Below, one piece after another: positions 47,695 to 55,633 of a stretch of 64,000 bases of DNA. The notes beneath the pieces are model-generated. The model made no database searches. It saw only the letters and a program-made list of their open reading frames with translations, and was not told where the DNA came from. This DNA comes from Saccharopolyspora galaxeae (GTDB taxonomy: Bacteria; Actinomycetota; Actinomycetes; Mycobacteriales; Pseudonocardiaceae). A program made the translations under genes and the position numbers. The stretch covers positions 211,940 through 275,939 of the forward strand of contig NZ_JADDUE010000010.1 of the NCBI RefSeq assembly GCF_016526145.1, written 5' to 3'. Position 1 is the stretch's first letter, and each line of letters opens with the position of its first letter.

Positions 47695-48318
47695 TCAGGA
47701 GCCCGGCGCCGCGAGCTCCCCGGCCTGCTCCGGTGTGAGCGGCCGGGAACGCATTCCCCGCAGCAGCAGGAAAATCCGGGCAGTCTCTTCGAGTTCTTCG
47801 ACGGCGTCGGCCGCCGCGGGGAGGTCCCGGCCTGCCACGACCGGGCCGTGGTTGGCCAGCAGCAACGCGTGGTGCCGCGCGGCGGTTCCTTCGACCAGCG
47901 GGCCGAGCCCGTCGTCACCGGGCGCGTGATAAGGAAGCAGCGGCAGGTGGCCCACCCGCATGGCGTAGTAGGCGGTCAGCGGTGGCAGCACGTCGTGCGG
48001 ATCGACGTCGGCCAAGCAGGAAACCGCGACGGAGTGGGTGCTGTGCAGGTGGATCACCGCTGCGGCGGAGGGTCGTGCCCGGTACATCGCCGCGTGCAGG
48101 AAAGCCTCCTTGGACGGGCGCGGGCCGCTCAGGTGCGCGCCATCGAGGTCCAGTTCGGACAGTCCGGCCGGATCGAGGGCGCCCAGCGAAGCGCCGGTCG
48201 GAGTGAGCAGGATCCGGCCGTGGTGGCGAACGCTGATGTTGCCGGTACGCCCGAAGGTCAACCCGCGCTCGAAGAACGACGCTCCCAGCGCGGCGACGGC
48301 TGCCGCGGTGTCGCTCAT
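47695..48318 (-). CDS. otnC: Class II aldolase, OtnC-type 3-oxo-tetronate 4-phosphate decarboxylase
   Basis: 207 residues from ATG 48318, overlapping the OtnK stop by 4 bp. Class II aldolase/adducin fold: FGRTGNISVRHHGRILLTPT, metal ligands in VIHLHSTHSVAVS (HxHxxH) and a later His in LLLANHGPVVAG. With OtnK upstream it matches the OtnK-OtnC pair that phosphorylates and decarboxylates 3-oxo-tetronates to dihydroxyacetone phosphate. The specific substrate isomer cannot be read from the sequence. Confidence 0.87.
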   Translation of the reverse strand: MSDTAAAVAALGASFFERGLTFGRTGNISVRHHGRILLTPTGASLGALDPAGLSELDLDGAHLSGPRPSKEAFLHAAMYRARPSAAAVIHLHSTHSVAVSCLADVDPHDVLPPLTAYYAMRVGHLPLLPYHAPGDDGLGPLVEGTAARHHALLLANHGPVVAGRDLPAAADAVEELEETARIFLLLRGMRSRPLTPEQAGELAAPGS

Positions 48319-49544
48319 GATCGCCCCTGTGCCGCACGCGTCAGCAGATCGGGGCGGCCGAAGTTGCCGGATTTCAGCAACAGCGCCACCGGCGGGTCAC
48401 CGTCGTGCACGCACCACGGCACGCCCCGGTCGGCTTCACCGGTGACCGCGACCGCGGTCACGCCGAGGGCGTTGACCACGGCGCCCGAGGTTTCGCCGCC
48501 AGCGACGACGAGCCGTCGATACCCTAGCTGCACCGCGCTTCGCGCCAGTGCCGCCAGAATCCGTTCGTAGCTCGCGGAGTCCGATGTCCGTTCTTCCGGC
48601 CGCGCGGAGGAGTAGACCAGCAGCGGACCGCCGTCGCCGTGCTCGCGCAGCCAGTCGTCGGCCAGCTCGTGCAGGCGCTCGGGATCGGGGACGGCGCGCA
48701 GATCCAAGCGGTGCGCAGGCAGGTGTTCCCGCGCCCGGTCGACCTGCTCGAGCGTGGTGCGCGAGCAGCTGCCCGCGAGCACGAGCGCCGGTCCGGCCGG
48801 GATTTCCGGGGTATCGCGCGCTTTCGCCGACGCCTCCGCGCCGAGTGTCCCGGCCAACGCGTGCGCGAGCCCGGCCGCGCCGGTGAGCGTGGTCAGACCG
48901 GTGGCGGCGCGGGCGACGGTGCGCAGGTCCTCCTCGGTGAGTGCATCGGTCACCGCGTACCGCACGCCGCGATGGCGCATCGCCGCCAGCTCGCTGCGGA
49001 CCGCATCGGCACCTCGGCGGACCACGGGCAACCCGACGAGCCCGACGCGGTGCGGGGTCTGCGCCCCCAGGACGCGCACGAGGTCGGAGTCGGTCATCGG
49101 GGTCAGCGGATGATCCCGCATCGGCGACTCCGACAACGGCACGTCACCGACGAACAGGTGTCCGTTGTGGACGGTTCGACCTTGGTCCGGAGTGGACGGG
49201 CACACCACGGTGAGCCGACTGCCGTCCGCGTCGAGCAACCCGTCCGCGACCACGCCGATGTTGCCCTGCGGCGTGGAGTCGAACGTGGAGCAGTACTTGA
49301 AGTAGACCCGATCCGCTCCGCGCCCGGCCATCCACGAGCGGACCTGAAGCGTTTCCGCGATCGCGGTGGTGGCGGGCGCGGTCCGCGTTTTCAGCGCGAC
49401 CACGACGGCATCGCAGTCGGTCAGGTCCACGGCCGTCTCCGGGCGCCCGAACAACAGCGCGGTGCGCAGGCCACCGCGGCGCAGCGCTGCGGCGACATCG
49501 GCACCACCGGTGTAGTCGTCGGCTATGCATCCGAGCAGGCTCAT
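48315..49544 (-). CDS. otnK: 3-oxo-tetronate kinase (OtnK, DUF1537 family)
   Basis: 409 residues from ATG 49544, which overlaps the upstream stop (ATGA). SLLGCIADDYTGGADVAAAL carries the N-terminal Asp pair, and YFKYCSTFDSTPQGNIGVVA plus CPSTPDQGRTVHNGHLFVGD are typical of OtnK. The C-terminal nucleotide site is RRLVVAGGETSGAVVNALG followed by LLLKSGNFG. It is only distantly like the kinase at 21767-23056, so the window holds two different tetronate branches. Confidence 0.9.
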   Translation of the reverse strand: MSLLGCIADDYTGGADVAAALRRGGLRTALLFGRPETAVDLTDCDAVVVALKTRTAPATTAIAETLQVRSWMAGRGADRVYFKYCSTFDSTPQGNIGVVADGLLDADGSRLTVVCPSTPDQGRTVHNGHLFVGDVPLSESPMRDHPLTPMTDSDLVRVLGAQTPHRVGLVGLPVVRRGADAVRSELAAMRHRGVRYAVTDALTEEDLRTVARAATGLTTLTGAAGLAHALAGTLGAEASAKARDTPEIPAGPALVLAGSCSRTTLEQVDRAREHLPAHRLDLRAVPDPERLHELADDWLREHGDGGPLLVYSSARPEERTSDSASYERILAALARSAVQLGYRRLVVAGGETSGAVVNALGVTAVAVTGEADRGVPWCVHDGDPPVALLLKSGNFGRPDLLTRAAQGRS

Positions 49545-50182
49545 GATCCAGCCCCCGCCGAGTCGCCCAGCAGGTGCGCCCGCAGCTCGCGAAGCCCGGG
49601 CGATGGCGTGCTGAGCACCTCCGCGTTCAACGTCGCGGCGAGTTCCCGCGCGTGCGGGCTCAGCGAATACTGGCCCAGCAGCACGAGATCCGCCGCTTGC
49701 AGGTGCGGTTTCGCCGCCCGCGCCAGGGAATCCACCGAGCCGGGCCGTGCGCGCTCGGCCACGATCTCCGTCCCGGTCGCCACCTCCGCGAGTCGCCGCG
49801 CGGAATCGGCCAGCGCGGATTCCAGCGGCGCGAGCAGGACCACCCGGCCACATCCGCGGCGGGCGACCTCGGCGAACGCGGCATCGTCGGAACCCCGCAC
49901 CGGCACCGGCCAGAGCTGCCGGGCGAGCGCGGCGACCGGCCCGTACATCGAGCAGCTCAGCTGCACGGCTTCGGCGCCCCCGTCCACGGCGTGCCGGATC
50001 AGCGACAGCATCCGCAGCCGCAGCGCCCGGGTGAGGCCGCCCGCTTCGTCGGCTTCGCGGATCAGCCGGTCGTCCAGCAGGTGCCAGCTGTCGGCTTCCG
50101 GGAACTCCGCGCGCAACGCCGCGTCCGCCGGCTCGATCGAAGCGGGCGTGGCGTGCACGAACGCCACCAGCGGGCCGATCAC
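49541..50182 (-). CDS. Asp/Glu/hydantoin racemase-superfamily protein
   Basis: 213 residues from GTG 50182 (GTGA overlap with the dehydrogenase stop). The first catalytic Cys is in AEAVQLSCSMYGPVAAL; the second half has LLAPLESALADSARRL and LVLLGQYSLSP, without a clear second Cys (Gln-Tyr-Ser at that place). The fold fits aspartate/glutamate racemase relatives, but the missing second Cys argues against ordinary racemisation. It takes the slot where OtnI isomerase is found in known pathways, so an isomerase or decarboxylase role is possible. Confidence 0.65.
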   Translation of the reverse strand: MIGPLVAFVHATPASIEPADAALRAEFPEADSWHLLDDRLIREADEAGGLTRALRLRMLSLIRHAVDGGAEAVQLSCSMYGPVAALARQLWPVPVRGSDDAAFAEVARRGCGRVVLLAPLESALADSARRLAEVATGTEIVAERARPGSVDSLARAAKPHLQAADLVLLGQYSLSPHARELAATLNAEVLSTPSPGLRELRAHLLGDSAGAGS

Positions 50183-51279
50183 GCCGCGGCTCCGCTGCGG
50201 ATCGCGTCGGCGACCGACTCGGCGAACGCGGTGGTCCCGGCCGCCCCGCCCATGTCCGAGGTGCAGGTCCCGGCCGCGACCGTGCGCGCGACCCCGGACT
50301 CCAGCGCCGCGGCCGCCCGGCGCAGGCCTGCGTCGTCGTGGCGGTCGGCCAGCCAGTCCAGCAGCATCGCGCTGGAGAGCATCATCGCGATCGGGTTGGC
50401 GACGTCCCGGCCCGCGATGTCCGGAGCCGAGCCGTGCGCGGCCTGGGCCATGCCGTGCCGGTCGGAGACGTTGATCGACGGCGCGATGCCGAGCGACCCG
50501 GCCAGCTCGCCGGTGAGGTCGGAGAGGATGTCGCCGAACATGTTCTCGGTGACGAGCACGTCGAATTCCGGGGCGCGGCGCAGCAGGTGCACGGTCATCG
50601 CGTCGATGTGGAAGTCGTCGACGGCGACCTCGGGGTATTGCGCCGAGATCTCGCGGCAAACGTCCCGGAACAGCCCGGTGGTCAGCCGCAGCACGTTGGC
50701 CTTGTGCACGATGGTGAGCCGGTTGCGCCGGTTGCGCGCCAGCCGGAACGCGGCGTGCGCGATCCGCTCGACCGCTGCGCGGGTGATGATGCCGTGGGCG
50801 ATGGCGACGTCCGGGGTCGGCATGAGCTCGCCGGTGCCCGCGTGGGTGTTGCGGTCGGCGTAGAAGCCTTCGGTGTTCTCCCGCACGATGACCAGGTCGG
50901 TGCCGGGCACCATCGCCTTCGCGCCCTCGAACGCCTTGGCCGGGCGGATGTTGGCGTAGAGCCCGAAGCGGGTGCGGATGGTGCCGCTCGGGTTGAGCCG
51001 GGACCGGTGCGGCTCGGGGTAGGCGGCGCTGTCGTGCGGGCCCAGCAGCCACGCGTCCAGCCCGTCGAGCGCTTCCAGCGTCGAGTCCGGCAGCGGCGTG
51101 CCGTGCTCGTCGATCGCGGCCCTGCCGAGCGGCAGCGGTACCCATTGCACGCCCGGAATTCCGGCGGAGGTCATCGCCGCGTCGACCGCGCGCGTCGCCG
51201 CGGGCACGATCTCGGGGCCGATCCCGTCGCCTTCCAGCAGACCGAGCCGGTACGGACGGGCAGTCGGGGGTGCGCTCAT
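50179..51279 (-). CDS. Isocitrate/isopropylmalate/tartrate dehydrogenase-family enzyme
   Basis: 366 residues from ATG 51279 behind GGAGAG. It has the beta-hydroxyacid decarboxylating fold: YRLGLLEGDGIGPEIVPAAT, NPSGTIRTRFGLYANIRPAK, VIVRENTEGFYAD, VTENMFGDILSDL (metal Asp), and AAHGSAPDIAGRDVANPIAM (NAD loop). It is first in an operon with racemase-like, OtnK and OtnC genes. Tartrate, malate or tetronate oxidation at C2/C3 would feed the kinase. It is not leuB or icd of primary metabolism judging by context. Confidence 0.85.
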   Translation of the reverse strand: MSAPPTARPYRLGLLEGDGIGPEIVPAATRAVDAAMTSAGIPGVQWVPLPLGRAAIDEHGTPLPDSTLEALDGLDAWLLGPHDSAAYPEPHRSRLNPSGTIRTRFGLYANIRPAKAFEGAKAMVPGTDLVIVRENTEGFYADRNTHAGTGELMPTPDVAIAHGIITRAAVERIAHAAFRLARNRRNRLTIVHKANVLRLTTGLFRDVCREISAQYPEVAVDDFHIDAMTVHLLRRAPEFDVLVTENMFGDILSDLTGELAGSLGIAPSINVSDRHGMAQAAHGSAPDIAGRDVANPIAMMLSSAMLLDWLADRHDDAGLRRAAAALESGVARTVAAGTCTSDMGGAAGTTAFAESVADAIRSGAAA

Positions 51280-51318
51280 CAACTCTCCTCGTGTGGCGGC
51301 GGATGGCGGACATCCTGG

Positions 51319-51467
51319 AGGTTATAACCTAGCTCGGTCAAGGGTTCGGTGATACGGCGATCGAACGCGATGAGCTGGAAAAGTGCTCGGGTTAGCGTCT
51401 TATAACGACGCGTCGAAGCAAGTTTCGCCTGCTGACCGGCAGCGCGCGGCGGCGCGGTAGCTTATAG
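51319..51467. promoter_or_regulatory. Divergent operator region with TTATAAC boxes
   Basis: Three A/T-rich boxes stand out: the perfect palindrome AGGTTATAACCT (51319-51330), GCGTCTTATAACGACGC (51395-51411; 5-bp arms around TTATAAC), and CTTATAG (51461-51467). They lie between the tartrate-dehydrogenase-like operon and the FadR-type GntR gene. GntR-family operators are often short palindromes like these, so autoregulation and control of the operon are inferred. Confidence 0.6.
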
Positions 51468-51481
51468 CCGGGAGGTGCGGC

Positions 51482-52156
51482 ATGAGCGAACCGGCGTCGC
51501 CACTGATGACCAAGAGCGAGCTGGCTTACAACAGCGTCCGGGACAAGATCCTCTCGGGTGAGTTCGCGCCCGGATCGGTGCTCAACCAGGCCACGCTGGC
51601 GCGCACCATCGGCATCAGCACCACGCCGCTGCGCGAGGCGCTGCGCAGGCTCAAGGCCGAGCGGCTGGTGGAACTGGACGCGCACCGCGACGCCCGGGTC
51701 ACCGAGCTCGATGCCGAAGAGGCCCGCGACCTGCTGGAGATCCGGCGTTCGCTGGACCCGCTGGCGGTGTCGCTGGCCGCGCAGCGGCGGACCAAGGCCG
51801 ACGTCGCCGAGATCCGCGAGGCCGCGGTAGGGCTGCGCGCATTGCCCACCGACTCCGGCCACCAGCCGATGCTGCACCACCGCCGGTTCCACGCCGCGAT
51901 CTACCGCGCCTCGCACAACGACCTGCTGATCGAGACGCTGGACGGGTTGTGGGACAAGGCCGACCGGTACCGGCGGCTCGCCTTGGAGATCGATCGCGGT
52001 CCGCAAGCCCGCGCGAAGAAGGACGATGAGCACCGAGCGCTCGTCGAATGCGTCGTGGCCGGTGAGTCCGACGCCGCGGCCGAGGTGATGCGCGAGCACA
52101 TCGACACCAGCCTGGGCGCCCAGGCCGCGCGCAGGCTGATGCGATCCGAGCAGTGA
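51482..52156 (+). CDS. GntR-family regulator with FCD domain
   Basis: 224 residues from ATG 51482 behind GGGAGG. The winged helix spans 12-75, with ATLARTIGISTTPLREALRR as the recognition helix. The all-helical FCD sensor has the metal/ligand residues Asp/His in LLEIRRSLDPLAV, HHRRFHAAIYRASHNDLL and EHRALVECVVAGE. FCD regulators bind sugar acids or dicarboxylates. Divergent from the acid-sugar operon, which it most likely represses. Confidence 0.92.
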   Translation: MSEPASPLMTKSELAYNSVRDKILSGEFAPGSVLNQATLARTIGISTTPLREALRRLKAERLVELDAHRDARVTELDAEEARDLLEIRRSLDPLAVSLAAQRRTKADVAEIREAAVGLRALPTDSGHQPMLHHRRFHAAIYRASHNDLLIETLDGLWDKADRYRRLALEIDRGPQARAKKDDEHRALVECVVAGESDAAAEVMREHIDTSLGAQAARRLMRSEQ

Positions 52157-52234
52157 CGCCGGTGCGCTAGCAGCGGAGTGGAACGGTTCGTCAGCCGCGA
52201 GGGCAGGCAGCGTTTCCCGCCCGTGCGGGATGGC

Positions 52235-52795
52235 TCACCGGTCGGTCGGTGCAGCGCTCCGGAACGAGTCGACCAATGTCCGGACCACCTCGCTGAGCTG
52301 CGCGCGCACTTGCTGATCAGCGATGCTTCCGTCGTCGCCGATCATCTCGCGGTGCACGGGAACCTTCGCGCACGCCGTGTCCACGATGTCCGCGCCCGCG
52401 TATTCGAGCACCGCGCGCAGCGTCGCCTCCGCGCCATGCCCGCGTCCGGGCGCGGCCGAGTTGATCCAGGCCATGGGTTTGCCGCCGGTCTCGGTGCCGC
52501 CGATCGTCCAGTCCAGCAAGTTCTTGAACGAGCCCGGCAGCGTTCCCGCGTACTCCGGGGTGCAGATCAGCACCGCAGCGGCCGCACCGATCGCCGCTCG
52601 CAGTTCGGCCACCGGAGCGGGCAGCGGATCGGCGTCGTCGTCGGGGTTGAAGTGCGGAAGCGCCGCCAGCCCCTCGTACCGCACGGTGCGCACCTGCGCT
52701 GGGGCCACTTCGTGGGCGGTGCGCAGCACGGCTTCGTTGCTGGAACCGCTTCTGGTGCTTCCGGACAGCAGCAGGATCACTGGCGACGTAGTCAT
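52235..52795 (-). CDS. NAD(P)H-dependent FMN reductase
   Basis: 186 residues from ATG 52795; no good ribosome site is seen, so it may be leaderless. The flavodoxin-like FMN loop is LLLSGSTRSGSSNEAVLRTA and the second flavin segment CTPEYAGTLPGSFKNLLDWT, as in SsuE/azoreductase-like NADPH:FMN reductases. It reduces FMN or quinones in the cytoplasm. No partner monooxygenase is adjacent. Confidence 0.88.
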   Translation of the reverse strand: MTTSPVILLLSGSTRSGSSNEAVLRTAHEVAPAQVRTVRYEGLAALPHFNPDDDADPLPAPVAELRAAIGAAAAVLICTPEYAGTLPGSFKNLLDWTIGGTETGGKPMAWINSAAPGRGHGAEATLRAVLEYAGADIVDTACAKVPVHREMIGDDGSIADQQVRAQLSEVVRTLVDSFRSAAPTDR

Positions 52796-53006
52796 GCGTT
52801 CAAATTACTGCGCCCCGGCCGCGGAACACACCCGCCGAACGCGGATTCCCGTCCGGGATCGTCCAACTAGGACACCAACGCGGCCCGGTTTCGCAGCAGG
52901 TCCCGATGATGTCCCGGCAAGCACCGGCTGACCAGTGCGGAAGACCGCGCGCGGTGATACGGGCCACCTGGACCCGTCACCACCAGGTCGCCAACAGATA
53001 CAATCC

Positions 53007-53016
53007 TGATATGTCA
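53007..53016. promoter_or_regulatory. TGATATGTCA operator upstream of the betaine-island regulator
   Basis: The word TGATATGTCA differs by one base from the TGATATATCA palindrome found before the dehydrogenase/glyA pair and by one from that before the carrier gene. It lies 69 bp before the GntR gene, consistent with autoregulation. The rest of 52796-53084 holds no gene. Confidence 0.55.
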
Positions 53017-53084
53017 AGCGTTAGCACCTGCGGAAGCGGCCGTCCATCGGCGGACCCGTGCCTCCTTCCCACGCCGGGGCTGGA

Positions 53085-53744
53085 ATGAACACTGCTGCAG
53101 GCGAACCGGAACAGGGCTCGATGGCGGACCGGGCCTACGCGGCGATCCGCGATCGGCTGATCATGCTCGACATCCCGCCGATGACGGCGATCGACGACGT
53201 GGCGCTGGCCGGCTCGCTCGACATCGGCCGCACCCCGGTCCGCGAAGCGCTGAAGCGGCTCGAGATCGATCGGCTCGTGGTGTCCTACCCGCGGCGCGGC
53301 ACGTTCGCCACGGCCGTCGACATCACCGACCTTGCCTACATCTCCGAGCTGCGGGCGCAGCTGGAGCCGTTGGCGGCCCGCCGCGCCGCCGAATCCGCCG
53401 ACGCCGCGCTGCTGGAGGAGTTCGTCGAGCTGGCCGACACGCTCGACGAGGTCGACGTGCGCTCGCTCAGCCGGGACGAACTGATGCGCTGGGACCTGCA
53501 CGTGCACCGCGCCATCTACCACGCGTCGGGGAACCCGCACCTCGAGGACACGCTGGTGCGCTACGACAACCTGGCGACGCGGATCTTCTGCCTGTTCCTG
53601 GACCGGATGACGCATTTCGACCGCCACGTCGGGGAGCACTCCGGCTTGCTGCGGGCGATCGGCGAGCGGTCCGCGGATGAAGCCGAGCAGCTCGCTCGCG
53701 ATCACGTGCTCGGCTTCGAGGAGGCCATCCGCGCGGTGGTCTGA
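53085..53744 (+). CDS. GntR-family regulator with FCD domain (betaine island)
   Basis: 219 residues; ATG 53085 chosen because it is the nearest to the HTH, though its ribosome site is weak. The HTH lies around IDDVALAGSLDIGRTPVREA (35-65), followed by FCD helices with RAQLEPLAARRAAESADAAL, RWDLHVHRAIYHASGNPHLE and EHSGLLRAIGERS. It sits at the edge of a betaine-to-serine cluster and its own promoter has the repeated TGATAT-type box, so it is the likely regulator of the cluster. Confidence 0.9.
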   Translation: MNTAAGEPEQGSMADRAYAAIRDRLIMLDIPPMTAIDDVALAGSLDIGRTPVREALKRLEIDRLVVSYPRRGTFATAVDITDLAYISELRAQLEPLAARRAAESADAALLEEFVELADTLDEVDVRSLSRDELMRWDLHVHRAIYHASGNPHLEDTLVRYDNLATRIFCLFLDRMTHFDRHVGEHSGLLRAIGERSADEAEQLARDHVLGFEEAIRAVV

Positions 53745-53759
53745 CGCGCGCCGGGCGAC

Positions 53760-54923
53760 TCAGCCGCGAACTGCCAGTTTGCGGCGCCATCGGCCGAACG
53801 AGCGGGCGCGGTCGATGCCGAGCACGCCGACCGGAGAACCGGAGCCGTCGAGGTAGAGCGCGAGGAATTCGCCGGAGTCCAGGTCGCCTTCTTCGACCTG
53901 GACCGAGCAGTCCGCGGTGCGGTGCCCGGCGAACTGGATCTTGTGCCCGTACTGGTCGGACCAGAAGTAGGGGACCGCGTGATGCGCCGGGGGCGCGTGC
54001 TCGCGCCCGAGCAGTGCCGCGGCGGCGGCCGCCGGTTGCTGCAGCGCGTTCGTCCAGTGCTCCAGCCGCAGGGATTCCGCGGTATAGCTGCGGAACGAGT
54101 TGGCGCAGTCCCCGACGGCGGCGACTTCCGCAACATTGGTGCGGCCGCTCTCGTCGGTGCGGACGCCGGCTGCCAGCGAGACACCCGATCCCGCGAGCCA
54201 CTCGACGTTCGGCTCAGCGCCGATGCCGACCACCACCACGTCGGCGGGAAGTTCGCGGCCGTCCGCCAGGCGCACGGCCGTGACGCGGGATTCTCCCGCC
54301 AACTCGGCAAGTCCGGCTCCCAGGTGCATCCGCACGCCGTTGCGGGCGTGCAGCCGACCGCACACCGCGCCCATCTCGTCTCCCAGCGCTCGCTGCATGG
54401 GCACCGGGGCCGCTTCGACGATGTCCACTTCGCACCCGAGCCCGGCTGCCGTGGAGGCGATCTCCGCCCCGATGAACCCGGCGCCGATGATCACCAGCCG
54501 TGCTCCGGCGGTGAGTTCTTCGCGCAGTGCCCGCGCATCGTCGAGGTTTCGCAGCGTTCGCACGCCCGCAGGGACCGAATCCGGCAGGGTCCGCGCTCGT
54601 GCCCCGGTGGCCACCACGACGGCATCGGTGGTGATGCGTTCCCCGTCGTCGAGCACGACCGCGCGTTCGGAGGTGTGCAGGGCTCGTGCGGTTCGGCCCA
54701 GCAGCCACTCGGCTTCGAGGTCGGAGTCGTCCGGCTCGATCAGCCGGATGTCGTCCTCGGAAGCGGTCCCCGCCAGGAACTCCTTCGACAGCGGTGGCCG
54801 GTCGTACGGCTCGTGCTGCTCGTCGCCGATGACGGCGATCCGTCCCTCGAATCCTTGCGCGCGCAGCGCACGGGTTGTCGCCAGGCCCGCGAGGGACGCC
54901 CCGACGACGGTGATGTGCTGCAT
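53760..54923 (-). CDS. Ferredoxin reductase (FAD/NAD-binding)
   Basis: 387 residues from ATG 54923, overlapping the Rieske ferredoxin stop by one base (TGATG). FAD site ITVVGASLAGLATTRALRAQ, NAD site LVIIGAGFIGAEIASTAAG, and the second FAD motif VAEVAAVGDCANSF. It matches BphA4-like ferredoxin reductases. It passes electrons from NAD(P)H to the Rieske ferredoxin and then to the Rieske oxygenase at 57125-58270. Confidence 0.93.
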   Translation of the reverse strand: MQHITVVGASLAGLATTRALRAQGFEGRIAVIGDEQHEPYDRPPLSKEFLAGTASEDDIRLIEPDDSDLEAEWLLGRTARALHTSERAVVLDDGERITTDAVVVATGARARTLPDSVPAGVRTLRNLDDARALREELTAGARLVIIGAGFIGAEIASTAAGLGCEVDIVEAAPVPMQRALGDEMGAVCGRLHARNGVRMHLGAGLAELAGESRVTAVRLADGRELPADVVVVGIGAEPNVEWLAGSGVSLAAGVRTDESGRTNVAEVAAVGDCANSFRSYTAESLRLEHWTNALQQPAAAAAALLGREHAPPAHHAVPYFWSDQYGHKIQFAGHRTADCSVQVEEGDLDSGEFLALYLDGSGSPVGVLGIDRARSFGRWRRKLAVRG

Positions 54924-55255
54924 CAACCCACCTCCTGCACAGCCGCGTCGGCCTTGGCGGGCTCGGAGACGTAGATCGAGCCGTCCTCTACGGCGACCTC
55001 GTGGGTCCGGACGGGTTTCTTCGCGGGCGGGCCGCTGGGCCGGCCGGTGCGCAGGTCGAAACAGGCGGCGTGCAGCGGACATTCGACCGCGCAGCCCTCG
55101 AGCCACCCGTCGGAGAGCGAGGCGTCCTGGTGCGTGCAGGTGTCGTCGATCGCGAACAGCTCACCGTCCACATTGAACACCGCGATCGGGACGTCGCCCG
55201 GAACGCGGACCGACTCCCCCGGCGGGAGGTCGGACAGCTCGCCCACGAAGATCAT
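54923..55255 (-). CDS. Rieske [2Fe-2S] ferredoxin
   Basis: 110 residues from ATG 55255 behind AGGAGG. The Rieske cluster ligands are CTHQDASLSDG and CPLHAACFDLRTG (C-x-H ... C-x-x-H). Small size and lack of signal mark it as a soluble electron carrier. Coupled to the reductase and, by context, feeding the betaine-type Rieske oxygenase. Confidence 0.95.
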   Translation of the reverse strand: MIFVGELSDLPPGESVRVPGDVPIAVFNVDGELFAIDDTCTHQDASLSDGWLEGCAVECPLHAACFDLRTGRPSGPPAKKPVRTHEVAVEDGSIYVSEPAKADAAVQEVG

Positions 55256-55537
55256 CGTACCTCCTGTTGCAGATGGCGGAACCCGTACTGCATTACGCAA
55301 CCGACAGAATGCGGCTCGCTCCCGCGGTCGTCAACGGTGGAATATCGGCGCCGATCCGGCGGATGCCGTTGCTGTGGCGAACGATTCGACGATCGCCTGC
55401 GGATGCCGGGCACGACTCGGCGCCGAGCGGCGCCCGGTGGCGAGGGGTCCGGCGACGGCTGCGCCGCTTCGCCGGCGGGGCGAGGTTCGCACCTGCCGGA
55501 GCGTTGACCTCGCTGTGCGGACTGACTTATCGTCCAG

Positions 55538-55547
55538 AGATATATCA
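55538..55547. promoter_or_regulatory. AGATATATCA operator before the MHS carrier
   Basis: AGATATATCA followed by AC closely matches the TGATATATCAAC box at 63538. It lies 86 bp before the carrier start, and 282 bp before the divergent ferredoxin, so it could control both sides. The remainder of 55256-55633 (378 bp) has no gene that I can support. Confidence 0.55.
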
Positions 55548-55633
55548 ACCGTCGAACCCGGCATCAAGGGTGATGAGGCTGCTGCGATCCCGGCGCGGTG
55601 CCGGGTGCTGCGGTTCGCATCCGGGGAGCCCGC

